DNA of 64,000 bases from positions 1 to 64,000 of the forward strand of contig RIAY01000014.1 in NCBI GenBank assembly GCA_003833075.1, written 5' to 3'. Each line of letters begins with the position of its first letter. Position 1 is the stretch's first letter. The translations under genes were made by a program, and so were the position numbers. The notes under the pieces were generated by a model. The model was given only the letters and a program-made list of their open reading frames with translations, did not search any database and was not told the DNA's origin. This stretch comes from Muribaculaceae bacterium Isolate-036 (Harlan) (lineage in GTDB: Bacteria > Bacteroidota > Bacteroidia > Bacteroidales > Muribaculaceae). Below are positions 6,881 to 16,064 of the stretch, piece by piece.

Positions 6881-6923
6881 CTTAGGCGGTAAGCTCCTTT
6901 TTATCGGAGCGTTACCGCCTAAG
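6881..6923 (-). terminator. Strong hairpin downstream of ppdK
   Basis: A 17-bp stem with one bulged base (6881-6897 with 6906-6923) starts 24 bp beyond the ppdK stop. No T-run follows in the ppdK direction, which is common for Bacteroidota terminators. A terminator for ppdK is the simplest reading. Confidence 0.6.
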
Positions 6924-6946
6924 TATCGGATTACGTTAAGTTACGC

Positions 6947-9664
6947 TTATTCTTCGATGGCTGCCTGCGCCGCTGCTACGCGGGCGATGGGCACACGGAA
7001 GGGTGAGCAGCTGACGTAGTTCATGCCGAGATTTGCGCAGAATTTCACTGAGCTGGGCTCGCCACCATGCTCGCCACAGATGCCGACCTTCAGATCCGGA
7101 CGGGTAGCACGACCTTTCTTAACACCCATCTCTACGAGCTGACCAACTCCTGTCTGGTCAAGTACCTCAAACGGATCTACCTTGATGATGCCGTGCTCTT
7201 TGTAGAATTTCAAGAACTTGGGAGCGTCATCACGAGAGAAACCGAATGTCATCTGGGTGAGGTCATTGGTACCGAATGAGAAGAATTCAGCCACCTCTGC
7301 AATTTCGTTTGCGGTAAGCGCCGCACGAGGAACCTCAATCATTGTTCCAACCTTGTAGATTACTGAGTCTCCTTTCTCTTCGAATACTTTTGCAGCAGTT
7401 GTGTTAATAACATCTGCCTGATTCTGGAGCTCTTTGAGAGAACCTACCAACGGAACCATAATCTCAGGAAGAACCTTGATACCGCGTGCCTTACATGCAA
7501 GTGCAGCCTCGATGATAGCGCGTGTCTGCATTTCGGTTATCTCAGGATATGTGATTCCAAGACGGCAACCACGGTGTCCGAGCATCGGGTTAAACTCTTC
7601 AAGTGAATCTACCTTTGCCTTAACCTCTTCGAGTGTGAGACCCATCTCTGCTGCAAGCTCTTTCTGTGTAGCAGTCTGATGAGGTACAAACTCATGCAAC
7701 GGCGGGTCAAGAAGACGTACAGTCACACCATAACCGTCCATAGCCTCGAAAATTCCCTCGAAGTCACCACGCTGCATGGGAAGAAGTTTGGCAAGAGCCG
7801 TACGACGACCCTCTTCGTCAGATGCAAGAATCATCTCACGAACTGATTTGATTCTGTCGCCTTCAAAGAACATATGCTCTGTACGGCAAAGACCTATACC
7901 CTGTGCACCAAAGCGACGTGCCTGTTTTGCATCGCGGGGAGAATCCGCATTTGTGCGTACAAGAGTCTTGGCGAATTTGTCAGAGAGGTTCATGATTGCG
8001 CCGAAGTCGCCATCAAGTTCAGGCTCGGTTGTCGGAACCTGTCCGTCATAGACATCACCTGTAGAACCGTTGAGTGAGATCCAGTCTCCCTCCTTATAAA
8101 CCTTGCCGTTCATTTCTACAGTCTTTGCCTTGTAGTCAACAACAATCTCACCGGCGCCAGACACACAGCATTTACCCATACCGCGAGCAACAACTGCAGC
8201 ATGAGATGTCATACCTCCACGCATTGTAAGGATTCCCTGTGCCACAGCCATACCGCGAAGGTCTTCAGGTGAAGTCTCGATACGCACGAGAACGACTTTC
8301 TTTTTCTTTTCTGACCATTCTTCAGCATCATCAGCCTGGAACACAACCTGACCGGTTGCGGCGCCTGGAGACGCTGGCAGACCTTTTGCCATGACTTTGG
8401 CACGCTTGAGAGCGTCTTTGTCAAACACAGGGTGAAGAAGTTCATCGAGTTTCTGGGGTTCTATGCGGAGAAGTGCTGTTTGCTCATCGATTTCGCCGGC
8501 ACGGAGAAGATCCATGGCGATTTTCACCATTGCAGCACCAGTGCGTTTGCCGTTACGGGTCTGGAGCATCCAGAGTTTACCATCCTGAATTGTGAACTCC
8601 ATATCCTGCATGTCTTTGTAGTAGTCTTCAAGACGTTTTGCAATAGCTATAAGCTCGGCAGCGCATACAGGCATAGACTCCTCAAGAGAAGGATATTTCT
8701 CGCGACGCTCATCTTCAGAAATACCCTGAAGTTTAGCCCATCTGCGTGAACCTTCCACTGTAATCTGCTGCGGAGTGCGGACACCAGCAACGACATCCTC
8801 ACCCTGAGCGTTAATAAGGTATTCGCCGTTGAAGATATTCTCACCTGTAGCTGCGTCGCGGCTGAACGCAACACCGGTAGCAGAGTTGTTACCCATGTTG
8901 CCGTATACCATCGCCTGCACGTTGACAGCAGTACCCCACTCTTCGGGGATCTGGTTCATACGGCGGTATATAATGGCACGTTCGTTCATCCAGCTGTCGA
9001 AAACAGCGCAGATACCTCCCCACAGCTGCTCCCATGCAGACTCTGGAAAATCTTTGCCTGTATATTCTTTTACGGCTGCTTTAAACCGTTTTACAAGTTC
9101 CTTGAGATCCTCTACATCAAGTTCATTGTCAAATTTCACACCCTTCTCCTCCTTAACCTTATCCATGATAGCCTCGAAAGGATCGATATCGGTTTTGCTC
9201 TTCGGCTTCATTCCAAGCACAACATCACCGTACATCTGTACGAAACGGCGGTAGCTGTCCCATGCGAAACGAGGATTGCCGCTCTTTTCTGCCATAGTGG
9301 CAACAGTCGCATCATTCATACCGAGGTTGAGCACTGTATCCATCATACCGGGCATAGAAGCGCGGGCTCCGGAACGTACTGAAACAAGAAGAGGATTAGA
9401 AGAATCATCGAATTTATTGCCGGTAAGTTCCTCGACATGAGCTATTGCTTTCTCAACTTCAGCCTTGATGTCTTCCACTACTTTGTCACGGCCATATTGT
9501 GTGTATTCTGTGCATACTTCTGTGGTAATCGTGAATCCGGGAGGCACTGGCATCCCCAACAGGTTCATCTCTGCAAGGTTTGCACCCTTGCCGCCAAGGA
9601 GATTTCTCATTGACGCATTACCTTCGGCTTTTCCGTCACCGAACGTATATACTTTTTTTGCCAT
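6947..9664 (-). CDS. ppdK: Pyruvate, phosphate dikinase
   Basis: A 905-residue cytoplasmic enzyme interconverting pyruvate, ATP and phosphate with phosphoenolpyruvate, AMP and diphosphate. The N-terminal nucleotide-binding domain begins with [19 protein letters not shown]. The phosphohistidine domain shows [16 protein letters not shown], with the swivelling His. The C-terminal TIM-barrel carries the PEP-binding region and GICGEHGG with its catalytic Cys. Length matches the family (about 870-910). It is single-gene, with its own promoter box far upstream and a hairpin at the 3' end. In Bacteroidales it serves gluconeogenic or glycolytic PEP/pyruvate flux. Confidence 0.97.
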   Translation of the reverse strand: MAKKVYTFGDGKAEGNASMRNLLGGKGANLAEMNLLGMPVPPGFTITTEVCTEYTQYGRDKVVEDIKAEVEKAIAHVEELTGNKFDDSSNPLLVSVRSGARASMPGMMDTVLNLGMNDATVATMAEKSGNPRFAWDSYRRFVQMYGDVVLGMKPKSKTDIDPFEAIMDKVKEEKGVKFDNELDVEDLKELVKRFKAAVKEYTGKDFPESAWEQLWGGICAVFDSWMNERAIIYRRMNQIPEEWGTAVNVQAMVYGNMGNNSATGVAFSRDAATGENIFNGEYLINAQGEDVVAGVRTPQQITVEGSRRWAKLQGISEDERREKYPSLEESMPVCAAELIAIAKRLEDYYKDMQDMEFTIQDGKLWMLQTRNGKRTGAAMVKIAMDLLRAGEIDEQTALLRIEPQKLDELLHPVFDKDALKRAKVMAKGLPASPGAATGQVVFQADDAEEWSEKKKKVVLVRIETSPEDLRGMAVAQGILTMRGGMTSHAAVVARGMGKCCVSGAGEIVVDYKAKTVEMNGKVYKEGDWISLNGSTGDVYDGQVPTTEPELDGDFGAIMNLSDKFAKTLVRTNADSPRDAKQARRFGAQGIGLCRTEHMFFEGDRIKSVREMILASDEEGRRTALAKLLPMQRGDFEGIFEAMDGYGVTVRLLDPPLHEFVPHQTATQKELAAEMGLTLEEVKAKVDSLEEFNPMLGHRGCRLGITYPEITEMQTRAIIEAALACKARGIKVLPEIMVPLVGSLKELQNQADVINTTAAKVFEEKGDSVIYKVGTMIEVPRAALTANEIAEVAEFFSFGTNDLTQMTFGFSRDDAPKFLKFYKEHGIIKVDPFEVLDQTGVGQLVEMGVKKGRATRPDLKVGICGEHGGEPSSVKFCANLGMNYVSCSPFRVPIARVAAAQAAIEE

Positions 9665-9859
9665 AGAGGTTATAAAATTAATTATGACTTAAATTAAATA
9701 TAATATTTTTATCTTTATATCATATTGTGCTTTCAATCGGTATTTTGAGCCTTTTACATTAGCATCCAATATATTAAACTATTGCAAAAGATAAAATATC
9801 TCAATTATAAACATGCAAAGAAAAGCACGTTTTCGAGACTGCTTCCTATTTAGCAACTG

Positions 9860-9867
9860 CAAATATA
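9860..9867 (-). promoter_or_regulatory. Candidate -7 box for ppdK
   Basis: TATATTTG on the minus strand. It would give a leader of about 190 nt, AT-rich and without an obvious riboswitch. It lies only 23 bp from the divergent rlmD promoter box, so the two genes may share a control region. Confidence 0.4.
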
Positions 9868-9889
9868 CAAATTTGTTGTTAATTTTTAG

Positions 9890-9897
9890 TATTTTTG
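9890..9897 (+). promoter_or_regulatory. -7 box of rlmD
   Basis: TATTTTTG matches TAnnTTTG, 30 bp upstream of the rlmD start codon; TTTG at 9872-9875 may be the -33 element. Confidence 0.5.
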
Positions 9898-9926
9898 CAT
9901 TGAAAAAGTAATATTTAAGATAATAA

Positions 9927-11378
9927 ATGGGACGAAAACGCAAGGAACAGCCAATTCTGAGAAATATAGAAATAAGCGGAGTTGCAGCCGAGGGTAAGGC
10001 CCTCGCCAAAGTGGCGTGGAAAGAAGATGATGAAAACAAAATAGTTGTCTTCATTCCATTCGGTGCACCCGGTGACATAGCGGACATAAAGATTGACCGC
10101 AAAAAACACAGTTATGCGGAGGGACACATAGAAAACATGATCACCCCCTCTCCTATCCGTGTCAGTCCGAAATGCGCTCATTTCACAATATGCGGCGGAT
10201 GCAAATGGCAGCATCTTCCATATGAAGAACAATTGAAATTCAAGCAGCAGCAGGTTACCGATGCTCTCCAGCGTATTGCAAAAATCGAATTGCCGGAGAT
10301 TTCTCCGATTCTTGGTTCTGAAAATGTATGGCACTACAGAAACAAGATGGAATACACCTTTTCCAATAAAAAATGGAGAACCTGGGAAGATGTGCGTTCC
10401 GGCAAAGAGTTTAACGATTCGGGCAATGCCCTTGGCTTTCATATTCCCGGAGCGTTCGACAAAGTATATCATATTGATGAATGCTTCCTGCAGGATGATC
10501 TTGGAAACAGAATCCGGAATTTCATTTTTCAGGAAGCCGAAAGCCGCGGGCTCTCCTTTTATAACATTCGGGAGAACCGGGGGATGCTAAGAACCCTGAT
10601 GATACGCATTGCATCAACAGGACAAGTAATGGTTTGTCTGGTTTTTGGCGAAGACAGACCGGAAGAGAGTGTCGCACTGCTTGAAACCATTGCCGACAGA
10701 TTTCCCGAAATCACCTCATTACTCTATGTTGTGAACCTTAAACTCAATGATACTATTTCCGATCAGGAGATTCATTCATTCAGAGGTCCTGAATATATAG
10801 AGGAAGAGATGGAGGGATTAAAATTCAGGGTCAACGCAAAATCTTTTTACCAGACCAATTCAGCACAGGCATACGAACTTTATAAAGTCGCCCGCAAATT
10901 CGCCGGACTTGACAGCAATAATAACGAAGAGACGAAGCCGCTCGTTTATGATCTCTATACAGGCACAGGTACAATAGCAAATTTTGTCGCTCGTGCGGCT
11001 CGTCAGGTAATCGGAATTGAATATGTTGAAGAGGCAATTGAAGATGCCAGACTGAATGCAAGTGTCAACGGACTTGACAACACTCTTTTCTATGCCGGTG
11101 ACATGAAAGAAATACTAACCGACGGTTTTATCTGTTCTCATGGAAAACCAGATGTCATGATTATCGATCCTCCTCGTGCAGGCATGCACGAGGATGTAAT
11201 CAAAGTCATACTTAAGGCACGTCCTTCGGTAATCGTATATGTAAGTTGTAATCCTGCCACACAGGCGCGTGACCTTTCACTTCTCGACTGCGCATATCGT
11301 GTGACGGATGTCCAGCCTGTCGATATGTTCCCCCATACACATCATGTCGAGAATGTTGTCAGACTGCAATTAAAATAA
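9927..11378 (+). CDS. rlmD: 23S rRNA (uracil-5-)-methyltransferase RlmD
   Basis: A 483-residue SAM-dependent RNA m5U methyltransferase. An N-terminal TRAM domain (residues about 10-70) is followed by the iron-sulfur cysteine cluster Cys83, Cys89 and Cys92 (CAHFTICGGCKWQ). The Rossmann domain has YTGTGTIANF for SAM binding, IDPPRAG, and the catalytic Cys in VYVSCNPATQARD near the C-terminus. The family modifies U1939 of 23S rRNA or other uracils; RlmD versus a tRNA-acting relative cannot be settled from sequence alone. It is monocistronic, and a bidirectional hairpin separates it from convergent hutH. Confidence 0.88.
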   Translation: MGRKRKEQPILRNIEISGVAAEGKALAKVAWKEDDENKIVVFIPFGAPGDIADIKIDRKKHSYAEGHIENMITPSPIRVSPKCAHFTICGGCKWQHLPYEEQLKFKQQQVTDALQRIAKIELPEISPILGSENVWHYRNKMEYTFSNKKWRTWEDVRSGKEFNDSGNALGFHIPGAFDKVYHIDECFLQDDLGNRIRNFIFQEAESRGLSFYNIRENRGMLRTLMIRIASTGQVMVCLVFGEDRPEESVALLETIADRFPEITSLLYVVNLKLNDTISDQEIHSFRGPEYIEEEMEGLKFRVNAKSFYQTNSAQAYELYKVARKFAGLDSNNNEETKPLVYDLYTGTGTIANFVARAARQVIGIEYVEEAIEDARLNASVNGLDNTLFYAGDMKEILTDGFICSHGKPDVMIIDPPRAGMHEDVIKVILKARPSVIVYVSCNPATQARDLSLLDCAYRVTDVQPVDMFPHTHHVENVVRLQLK

Positions 11379-11407
11379 CAGTATACACCATAATAACAAT
11401 AACCGAC

Positions 11408-11441
11408 ACGGCACCGGAGTTCCATTTCGCTCCGGTGCCGT
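11408..11441. terminator. Bidirectional terminator between rlmD and hutH
   Basis: A 12-bp perfect GC-rich stem (11408-11419 with 11430-11441) and a 10-nt loop between two convergent genes, followed by TATTAT on the plus strand. Confidence 0.75.
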
Positions 11442-11477
11442 ATTATCTGGAATCATTTTATAATTGTCACAGATGTA

Positions 11478-12995
11478 TCACTCTTCCACGACCTCAATTT
11501 CAATTTGGAAATTTTCAAGAAACTGCATTGTCCTGGAAATATAATCTGCCATCACCACATCTTCGTCAACAAAAGGCACGACATCTCTGTAAGCCGCCAT
11601 TACACTCTCTATATAAGGCGAGGATTTGAGCGGACGACGGAAATCTATGCCCTGAGCGGCGTTCATAAGTTCTACAGCTGCTATATATTTGAGGTTATCT
11701 ACGATTTTATGCAATTTTGTCGCGGCATTAGCACCCATCGACACAAGATCTTCCTGTCCGTTTGAACTGACTATTGAATCACATGACGCAGGCCATGCGA
11801 ACATTTTGTTCTGACTTACCATTGAAGCAGCTGCATATTGGGGAATCATGAATCCTGAATTCAAACCGGGATGAGCCACAAGGAAAGGCGGCAGTCCACG
11901 CTCTCCAAGAATCAGCTGTGCTACACGGCGCTCGGATATGTTGCCAAGTTCATGAAGAGCGACACCCATATAGTCGAACGCAAGAGCCAACGGCTCTCCA
12001 TGGAAGTTGCCGCCCGAAACCACTAAATCAAGGTCAGGGAAAACTGTGGGATTGTCAGTAACAGAGTTGATTTCCGTATGAAGTATGTCTGTAACATGAT
12101 TCATGGCATCCTTCACGGCACCGTGGACCTGAGGAATGCAGCGGAATGAATAAGGATCCTGCACATGCTCTTTATGGCGAGCTATTATCTCACTGTCTTT
12201 CAACAGCCAGCGGTATATCTTGCCTGTCTCTATCTGTCCGCGATGCGGACGCACCTGCTGAATGCAATCGAAGAAAGGTTCTATTCTGCCGTCAAACGCC
12301 TCAAGAGACATGGCACCGAAAAGATCAAAACAATTTACCAGATGCCATCCGTCAATGAGAGCCTTGATGCCGTTGGCACTCATGAACTGAGTGCCGTTAA
12401 GAAGGGCAAGACCCTCTTTAGACATAAGTCGTATCGGCTTCCAGCCAAATATGTTAAGAGCTTCCGCACTGCGTATTCTTTTCCCCTTATACCACACCTC
12501 TCCCTCGCCTATGAGCGGAAGGAAAAGGTTGGCAAGAGGTGCGAGATCTCCCGATGCGCCAAGAGAGCCTCTGTCAAATACAACCGGAAGGACATTGTTG
12601 TTATACATATCAAGAATACGCTCTACTGTTATTGTCTGCACTCCGCTGAAACCCATCGACAACGCATGTGCTTTCAGTAGAAGCATCAGTTTCACTATGA
12701 CATCGTCTACAGGAGTCCCGACACTGCAAGAATGGCTTTTTACAAGGTTTTCCTGTAATGTCGACAGCTCATCGCGAGATATGTGTTTGTCACATAGTGA
12801 ACCGAAGCCGGTTGTGACACCATAAATAGGAGCAGTGTTCACATCCGTCTTTCTGTCAAGATATTCCCTGCATCTTTCTATTCTCTGACGCCCCTCCTCA
12901 GAAAGCAAAAGCCGAGTATTGTCATTGATGATGCGTTCAATAAGGTCATACGTCAGTTCAGATGAACCCACTGCGTATGTTTCCAGTCTATCCAT
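11478..12995 (-). CDS. hutH: Histidine ammonia-lyase
   Basis: A 505-residue enzyme catalysing the first step of histidine degradation, L-histidine to trans-urocanate plus ammonia. The electrophilic MIO prosthetic group forms from Ala147-Ser148-Gly149 in GSLGASGDLAPLAN. The family Tyr near the N-terminus (YGVTTGFGSL, residues 58-67) is present, and length is normal (about 500). It is the last gene of the hut operon, 50 bp after hutI. The codon order hutU, ftcD, hutI, hutH differs from the biochemical order. Confidence 0.97.
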   Translation of the reverse strand: MDRLETYAVGSSELTYDLIERIINDNTRLLLSEEGRQRIERCREYLDRKTDVNTAPIYGVTTGFGSLCDKHISRDELSTLQENLVKSHSCSVGTPVDDVIVKLMLLLKAHALSMGFSGVQTITVERILDMYNNNVLPVVFDRGSLGASGDLAPLANLFLPLIGEGEVWYKGKRIRSAEALNIFGWKPIRLMSKEGLALLNGTQFMSANGIKALIDGWHLVNCFDLFGAMSLEAFDGRIEPFFDCIQQVRPHRGQIETGKIYRWLLKDSEIIARHKEHVQDPYSFRCIPQVHGAVKDAMNHVTDILHTEINSVTDNPTVFPDLDLVVSGGNFHGEPLALAFDYMGVALHELGNISERRVAQLILGERGLPPFLVAHPGLNSGFMIPQYAAASMVSQNKMFAWPASCDSIVSSNGQEDLVSMGANAATKLHKIVDNLKYIAAVELMNAAQGIDFRRPLKSSPYIESVMAAYRDVVPFVDEDVVMADYISRTMQFLENFQIEIEVVEE

Positions 12996-13045
12996 GGTAT
13001 ATAGAATATTTTTAAGTGGTTGATAAATTTAATTGTTAAAAACTC

Positions 13046-14290
13046 TCAGTTGTGAGCCACAATCCGCCCACGGCTGATAACGGTATTCACACAGTTCATT
13101 CCCACATAGTACGGAAGCATGCGGTAGTTTTCGAATTCAAGTATGACAACATCTCCGCTTTTCCCCACCTCGATAGACCCGGTCTCGGATGCGAGATCAA
13201 GCGCAGCCGCACCGTTTAGAGTCAAAGCGGTTATAGTCTCCTCTACCGACATTTTCATATAAATGCATGCCAAGGCTATTGTCAAGGGGATAGAACCGCT
13301 GAAACAAGAACCTGGATTAAGGTCTGTAGCAAGAGCCACAGCCGCACCAGAGTCGATAAACTTACGAGCCGGAGCGAATGGTTCCCGCAATGCGAACGCT
13401 GTCAAAGGGAGAAGAGTCGCAACTGTCCCTGATTCTGCCATTCTGGCGACTCCTTGATCGCTTACGTGCAACAGATGGTCGGCAGACACCGCACCCATTT
13501 CCGAGGCAAGCTCCGCGCCACCGAGCGTAACTATTTCGTCTGCATGAAGTTTAAGTTTGAATCCGGCTTCACGTGCCGCTTGCAGAAAACGTCTTGAATC
13601 TTCAATTTCAAAAACATTCTTTTCGGTAAAAATATCGCAGAACACAGCCTTACCTTTGACAGCCGGAATCATTTCCCGTATCATGAAATCAACATATTCT
13701 GCAGTGCGCCCTTTGTATTCCTGCGGCACGGCATGCGCGCCAAGAAAAGTAGCGACAACTCTCAGTTTACGGTCAGCATCTTTAGAAAGCGAATCAATCA
13801 CATCAAGCATTTTTACCTCGGTTGCGACATCAAGACCATATCCGCTTTTTGCTTCTACGGTTGTCACTCCCATGGAAACCATTCTGTCGATAAACCACTC
13901 CGCCTTCTTTTTAAGTTCGGAATAAGATTCAACACGAGTGGCATTCACTGTGGATTGTATTCCTCCTCCCCTTTCCATTATGCTCATGTAGGAATCCCCT
14001 TTGAGCCGCCATTCAAACTCGTCAGGTCTGTATCCCCCGAAAACAAGATGTGTATGGGAATCGACAAACCCGGGAAGAACCACTCTTCCACATGCATCTA
14101 TTGATTCGTGACATTCAGAGACAAGTTCAGCCTTAAGATTACGATCCGCACCGCAATACGTTATCCTCCCGTCTGATATGACAATCGCCCCGTCTGGAAT
14201 GACAGTAAGCATATCCATCTCTTTGCCACGCCTTGCAGAGTTTCCTACAGGGGTTACTATATTGGCATGTCTGATTACAATATTGCTCAT
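13046..14290 (-). CDS. hutI: Imidazolonepropionase
   Basis: A 414-residue metal-dependent amidohydrolase that opens 4-imidazolone-5-propionate to N-formimino-L-glutamate. The metal-binding motif HTH is in GFVDSHTHLVFGG, further ligands appear in KLHADEI and ADHLLHVSD, and the late Asp is in ALATDLNPGSCF. The start ATG overlaps the stop of ftcD by 4 nt, so the two are translationally coupled. It acts between urocanase and formiminotransferase, both encoded in the same operon. Confidence 0.97.
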   Translation of the reverse strand: MSNIVIRHANIVTPVGNSARRGKEMDMLTVIPDGAIVISDGRITYCGADRNLKAELVSECHESIDACGRVVLPGFVDSHTHLVFGGYRPDEFEWRLKGDSYMSIMERGGGIQSTVNATRVESYSELKKKAEWFIDRMVSMGVTTVEAKSGYGLDVATEVKMLDVIDSLSKDADRKLRVVATFLGAHAVPQEYKGRTAEYVDFMIREMIPAVKGKAVFCDIFTEKNVFEIEDSRRFLQAAREAGFKLKLHADEIVTLGGAELASEMGAVSADHLLHVSDQGVARMAESGTVATLLPLTAFALREPFAPARKFIDSGAAVALATDLNPGSCFSGSIPLTIALACIYMKMSVEETITALTLNGAAALDLASETGSIEVGKSGDVVILEFENYRMLPYYVGMNCVNTVISRGRIVAHN

Positions 14291-15990
14291 TGTGTTGCTA
14301 TTACATTGTTGACAACTGACAATATACCGGACTCCCTGCTGTCAGCATTTTCTGCAATCTCATGTGCTTCGGAAAGCATTGCCTCCGCCACATCCCTGTT
14401 TTTAAGCCCAGCAGCATTTATCTTCACATTCAGATATGCGCCCTGGACTGCCGCTCGCGCGGCAAGCGCACCGACACCGGCATCGCTGACAGACGCAGGA
14501 TTACCATTTTTAGCCATCGCTTCAAGAATGTCGAATGTCTCAAACGCAGTTTTCATCGTGCGCAAAGGAACTTGCGTGGCATAGAGTGTTGCCTTTTCAA
14601 GCGCTTCCTTGCGAGCCTCTTTCTCCTCATCTGTCTTTTTGGGCATAGCGAAGACATCCATGATACGGTTGAAAGCTTCCGTATCTTCATCTACAAGACG
14701 AATAAGCGCATCTTGAAGAAACCTTCCCTTTTCTGCAACATCCGAGAACTCCTCCCAACGCTCGTCCCATCCCGCCTTATGGGCAGACAGATTAGCTACC
14801 ATTGTCCCGAGTGCCGCACCCAGCGCACCCATGTATGCCGAAATCGATCCTCCACCGGGTGCCGGTGATTCAGATGCTGTCTCGTCTGCAAAACCACGAC
14901 AGGTCATATCAACAAGTTTCCTGCTGTTTTTGTCAGCATCAAGCATATATTCTATGACTTTCTCAGCCGGGTCAAACGGCTTCAGTTCATCAAGTCCCAT
15001 TGACTTCACAGCAATCTTGATAATCTCCTCTTCAGGTATGCCGAGAGACCTCTGTTGCCGGCGCAGATAGTGCTTGCCCGCATCCAGCAATGCTCGCTTG
15101 GGCACAAGCCCGACAATCTCTGTGCCGGTAACTCTTATTCCGCGTGCCGCCGCAGCACGGCAGACTTCGTCAAAGGCAACATGAAGCGGTGTAACTCCCA
15201 TGTCTGTTATATTCATCGACACCTGTGCGATTCCATATTCATCTATGAACCAACCTATCGCTTTTGTGGATTTGAGAGTGCCGGGCAACATTATCACATT
15301 TCCGTTCTCATCCTTGACAGGTTTACCGTTGGGTTTACCCCCTTCTCTTTTCGGTCTTCCCTTTTCACGGACATCGAAAGCAATGGCGTTTGCACGTCGC
15401 GTCGAAGTAGTGTTTAGATTGAAATTCACGGCAATCAGGAAATCACGGGCACCAACGGCTGTACAGCCTGTGCGGGCAACACCTTCGTCAAAAGCGCGGT
15501 CGCCGAAATCCGGTCCCTTGCCTTCTTTTCCCATACGCTCAGCCAGACCTTCATACTCCCCTTCCCTGCATATCGCAAGGTTCTTACGTTCCGGCACGAA
15601 TGCCGCAGCCTCATAGCAATAGCATGGTATATTCAATTCTGCCGCCGCTCTTTCCGCCAGTTCTCTCGCAAGAGACGCACACTCTTCAAGCGTTATGCCG
15701 CTTACCGGAATAAGGGGGCACACATCAGTTGCACCCATACGTGGATGCGCACCGTGGTGATGTCGCATGTCTATCAGCTCGGCAGCCTTCCGCATGCCTC
15801 TCAAAGCCGCTTCCATGACAGCGTCAGGTTCTCCAACAAATGTGACAACCGTCCTGTTCGTAGCCTCTCCGGGATCAACATCAAGGAGTTTGACCTCTCC
15901 CCCTTTCTCTATCTCTGCGGTAATGGCATCAATTATATTCTTGTCGCGCCCCTCTGAGAAATTGGGGACACATTCTATGATTTTTTTCAT
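14287..15990 (-). CDS. ftcD: Bifunctional glutamate formimidoyltransferase / formimidoyl-THF cyclodeaminase
   Basis: A 567-residue fusion. Residues 1 to about 300 are the formiminotransferase, with the basic catalytic region MRHHHGAHPRMGATD; residues about 355-567 are the cyclodeaminase, starting at ASESPAPGGGSISAYMGALG. It transfers the formimino group of formiminoglutamate to tetrahydrofolate and then releases ammonia to give 5,10-methenyl-THF, leaving glutamate. No hutG or hutF gene is present, so this operon uses the folate-linked branch. It lies 74 bp downstream of hutU. Confidence 0.96.
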   Translation of the reverse strand: MKKIIECVPNFSEGRDKNIIDAITAEIEKGGEVKLLDVDPGEATNRTVVTFVGEPDAVMEAALRGMRKAAELIDMRHHHGAHPRMGATDVCPLIPVSGITLEECASLARELAERAAAELNIPCYCYEAAAFVPERKNLAICREGEYEGLAERMGKEGKGPDFGDRAFDEGVARTGCTAVGARDFLIAVNFNLNTTSTRRANAIAFDVREKGRPKREGGKPNGKPVKDENGNVIMLPGTLKSTKAIGWFIDEYGIAQVSMNITDMGVTPLHVAFDEVCRAAAARGIRVTGTEIVGLVPKRALLDAGKHYLRRQQRSLGIPEEEIIKIAVKSMGLDELKPFDPAEKVIEYMLDADKNSRKLVDMTCRGFADETASESPAPGGGSISAYMGALGAALGTMVANLSAHKAGWDERWEEFSDVAEKGRFLQDALIRLVDEDTEAFNRIMDVFAMPKKTDEEKEARKEALEKATLYATQVPLRTMKTAFETFDILEAMAKNGNPASVSDAGVGALAARAAVQGAYLNVKINAAGLKNRDVAEAMLSEAHEIAENADSRESGILSVVNNVIATQ

Positions 15991-16064
15991 AAATAAATCT
16001 TACTTATGTGAATTATTACATACCCGACCATTGAAACATGATTGGACAATAATCTCAATTACAA

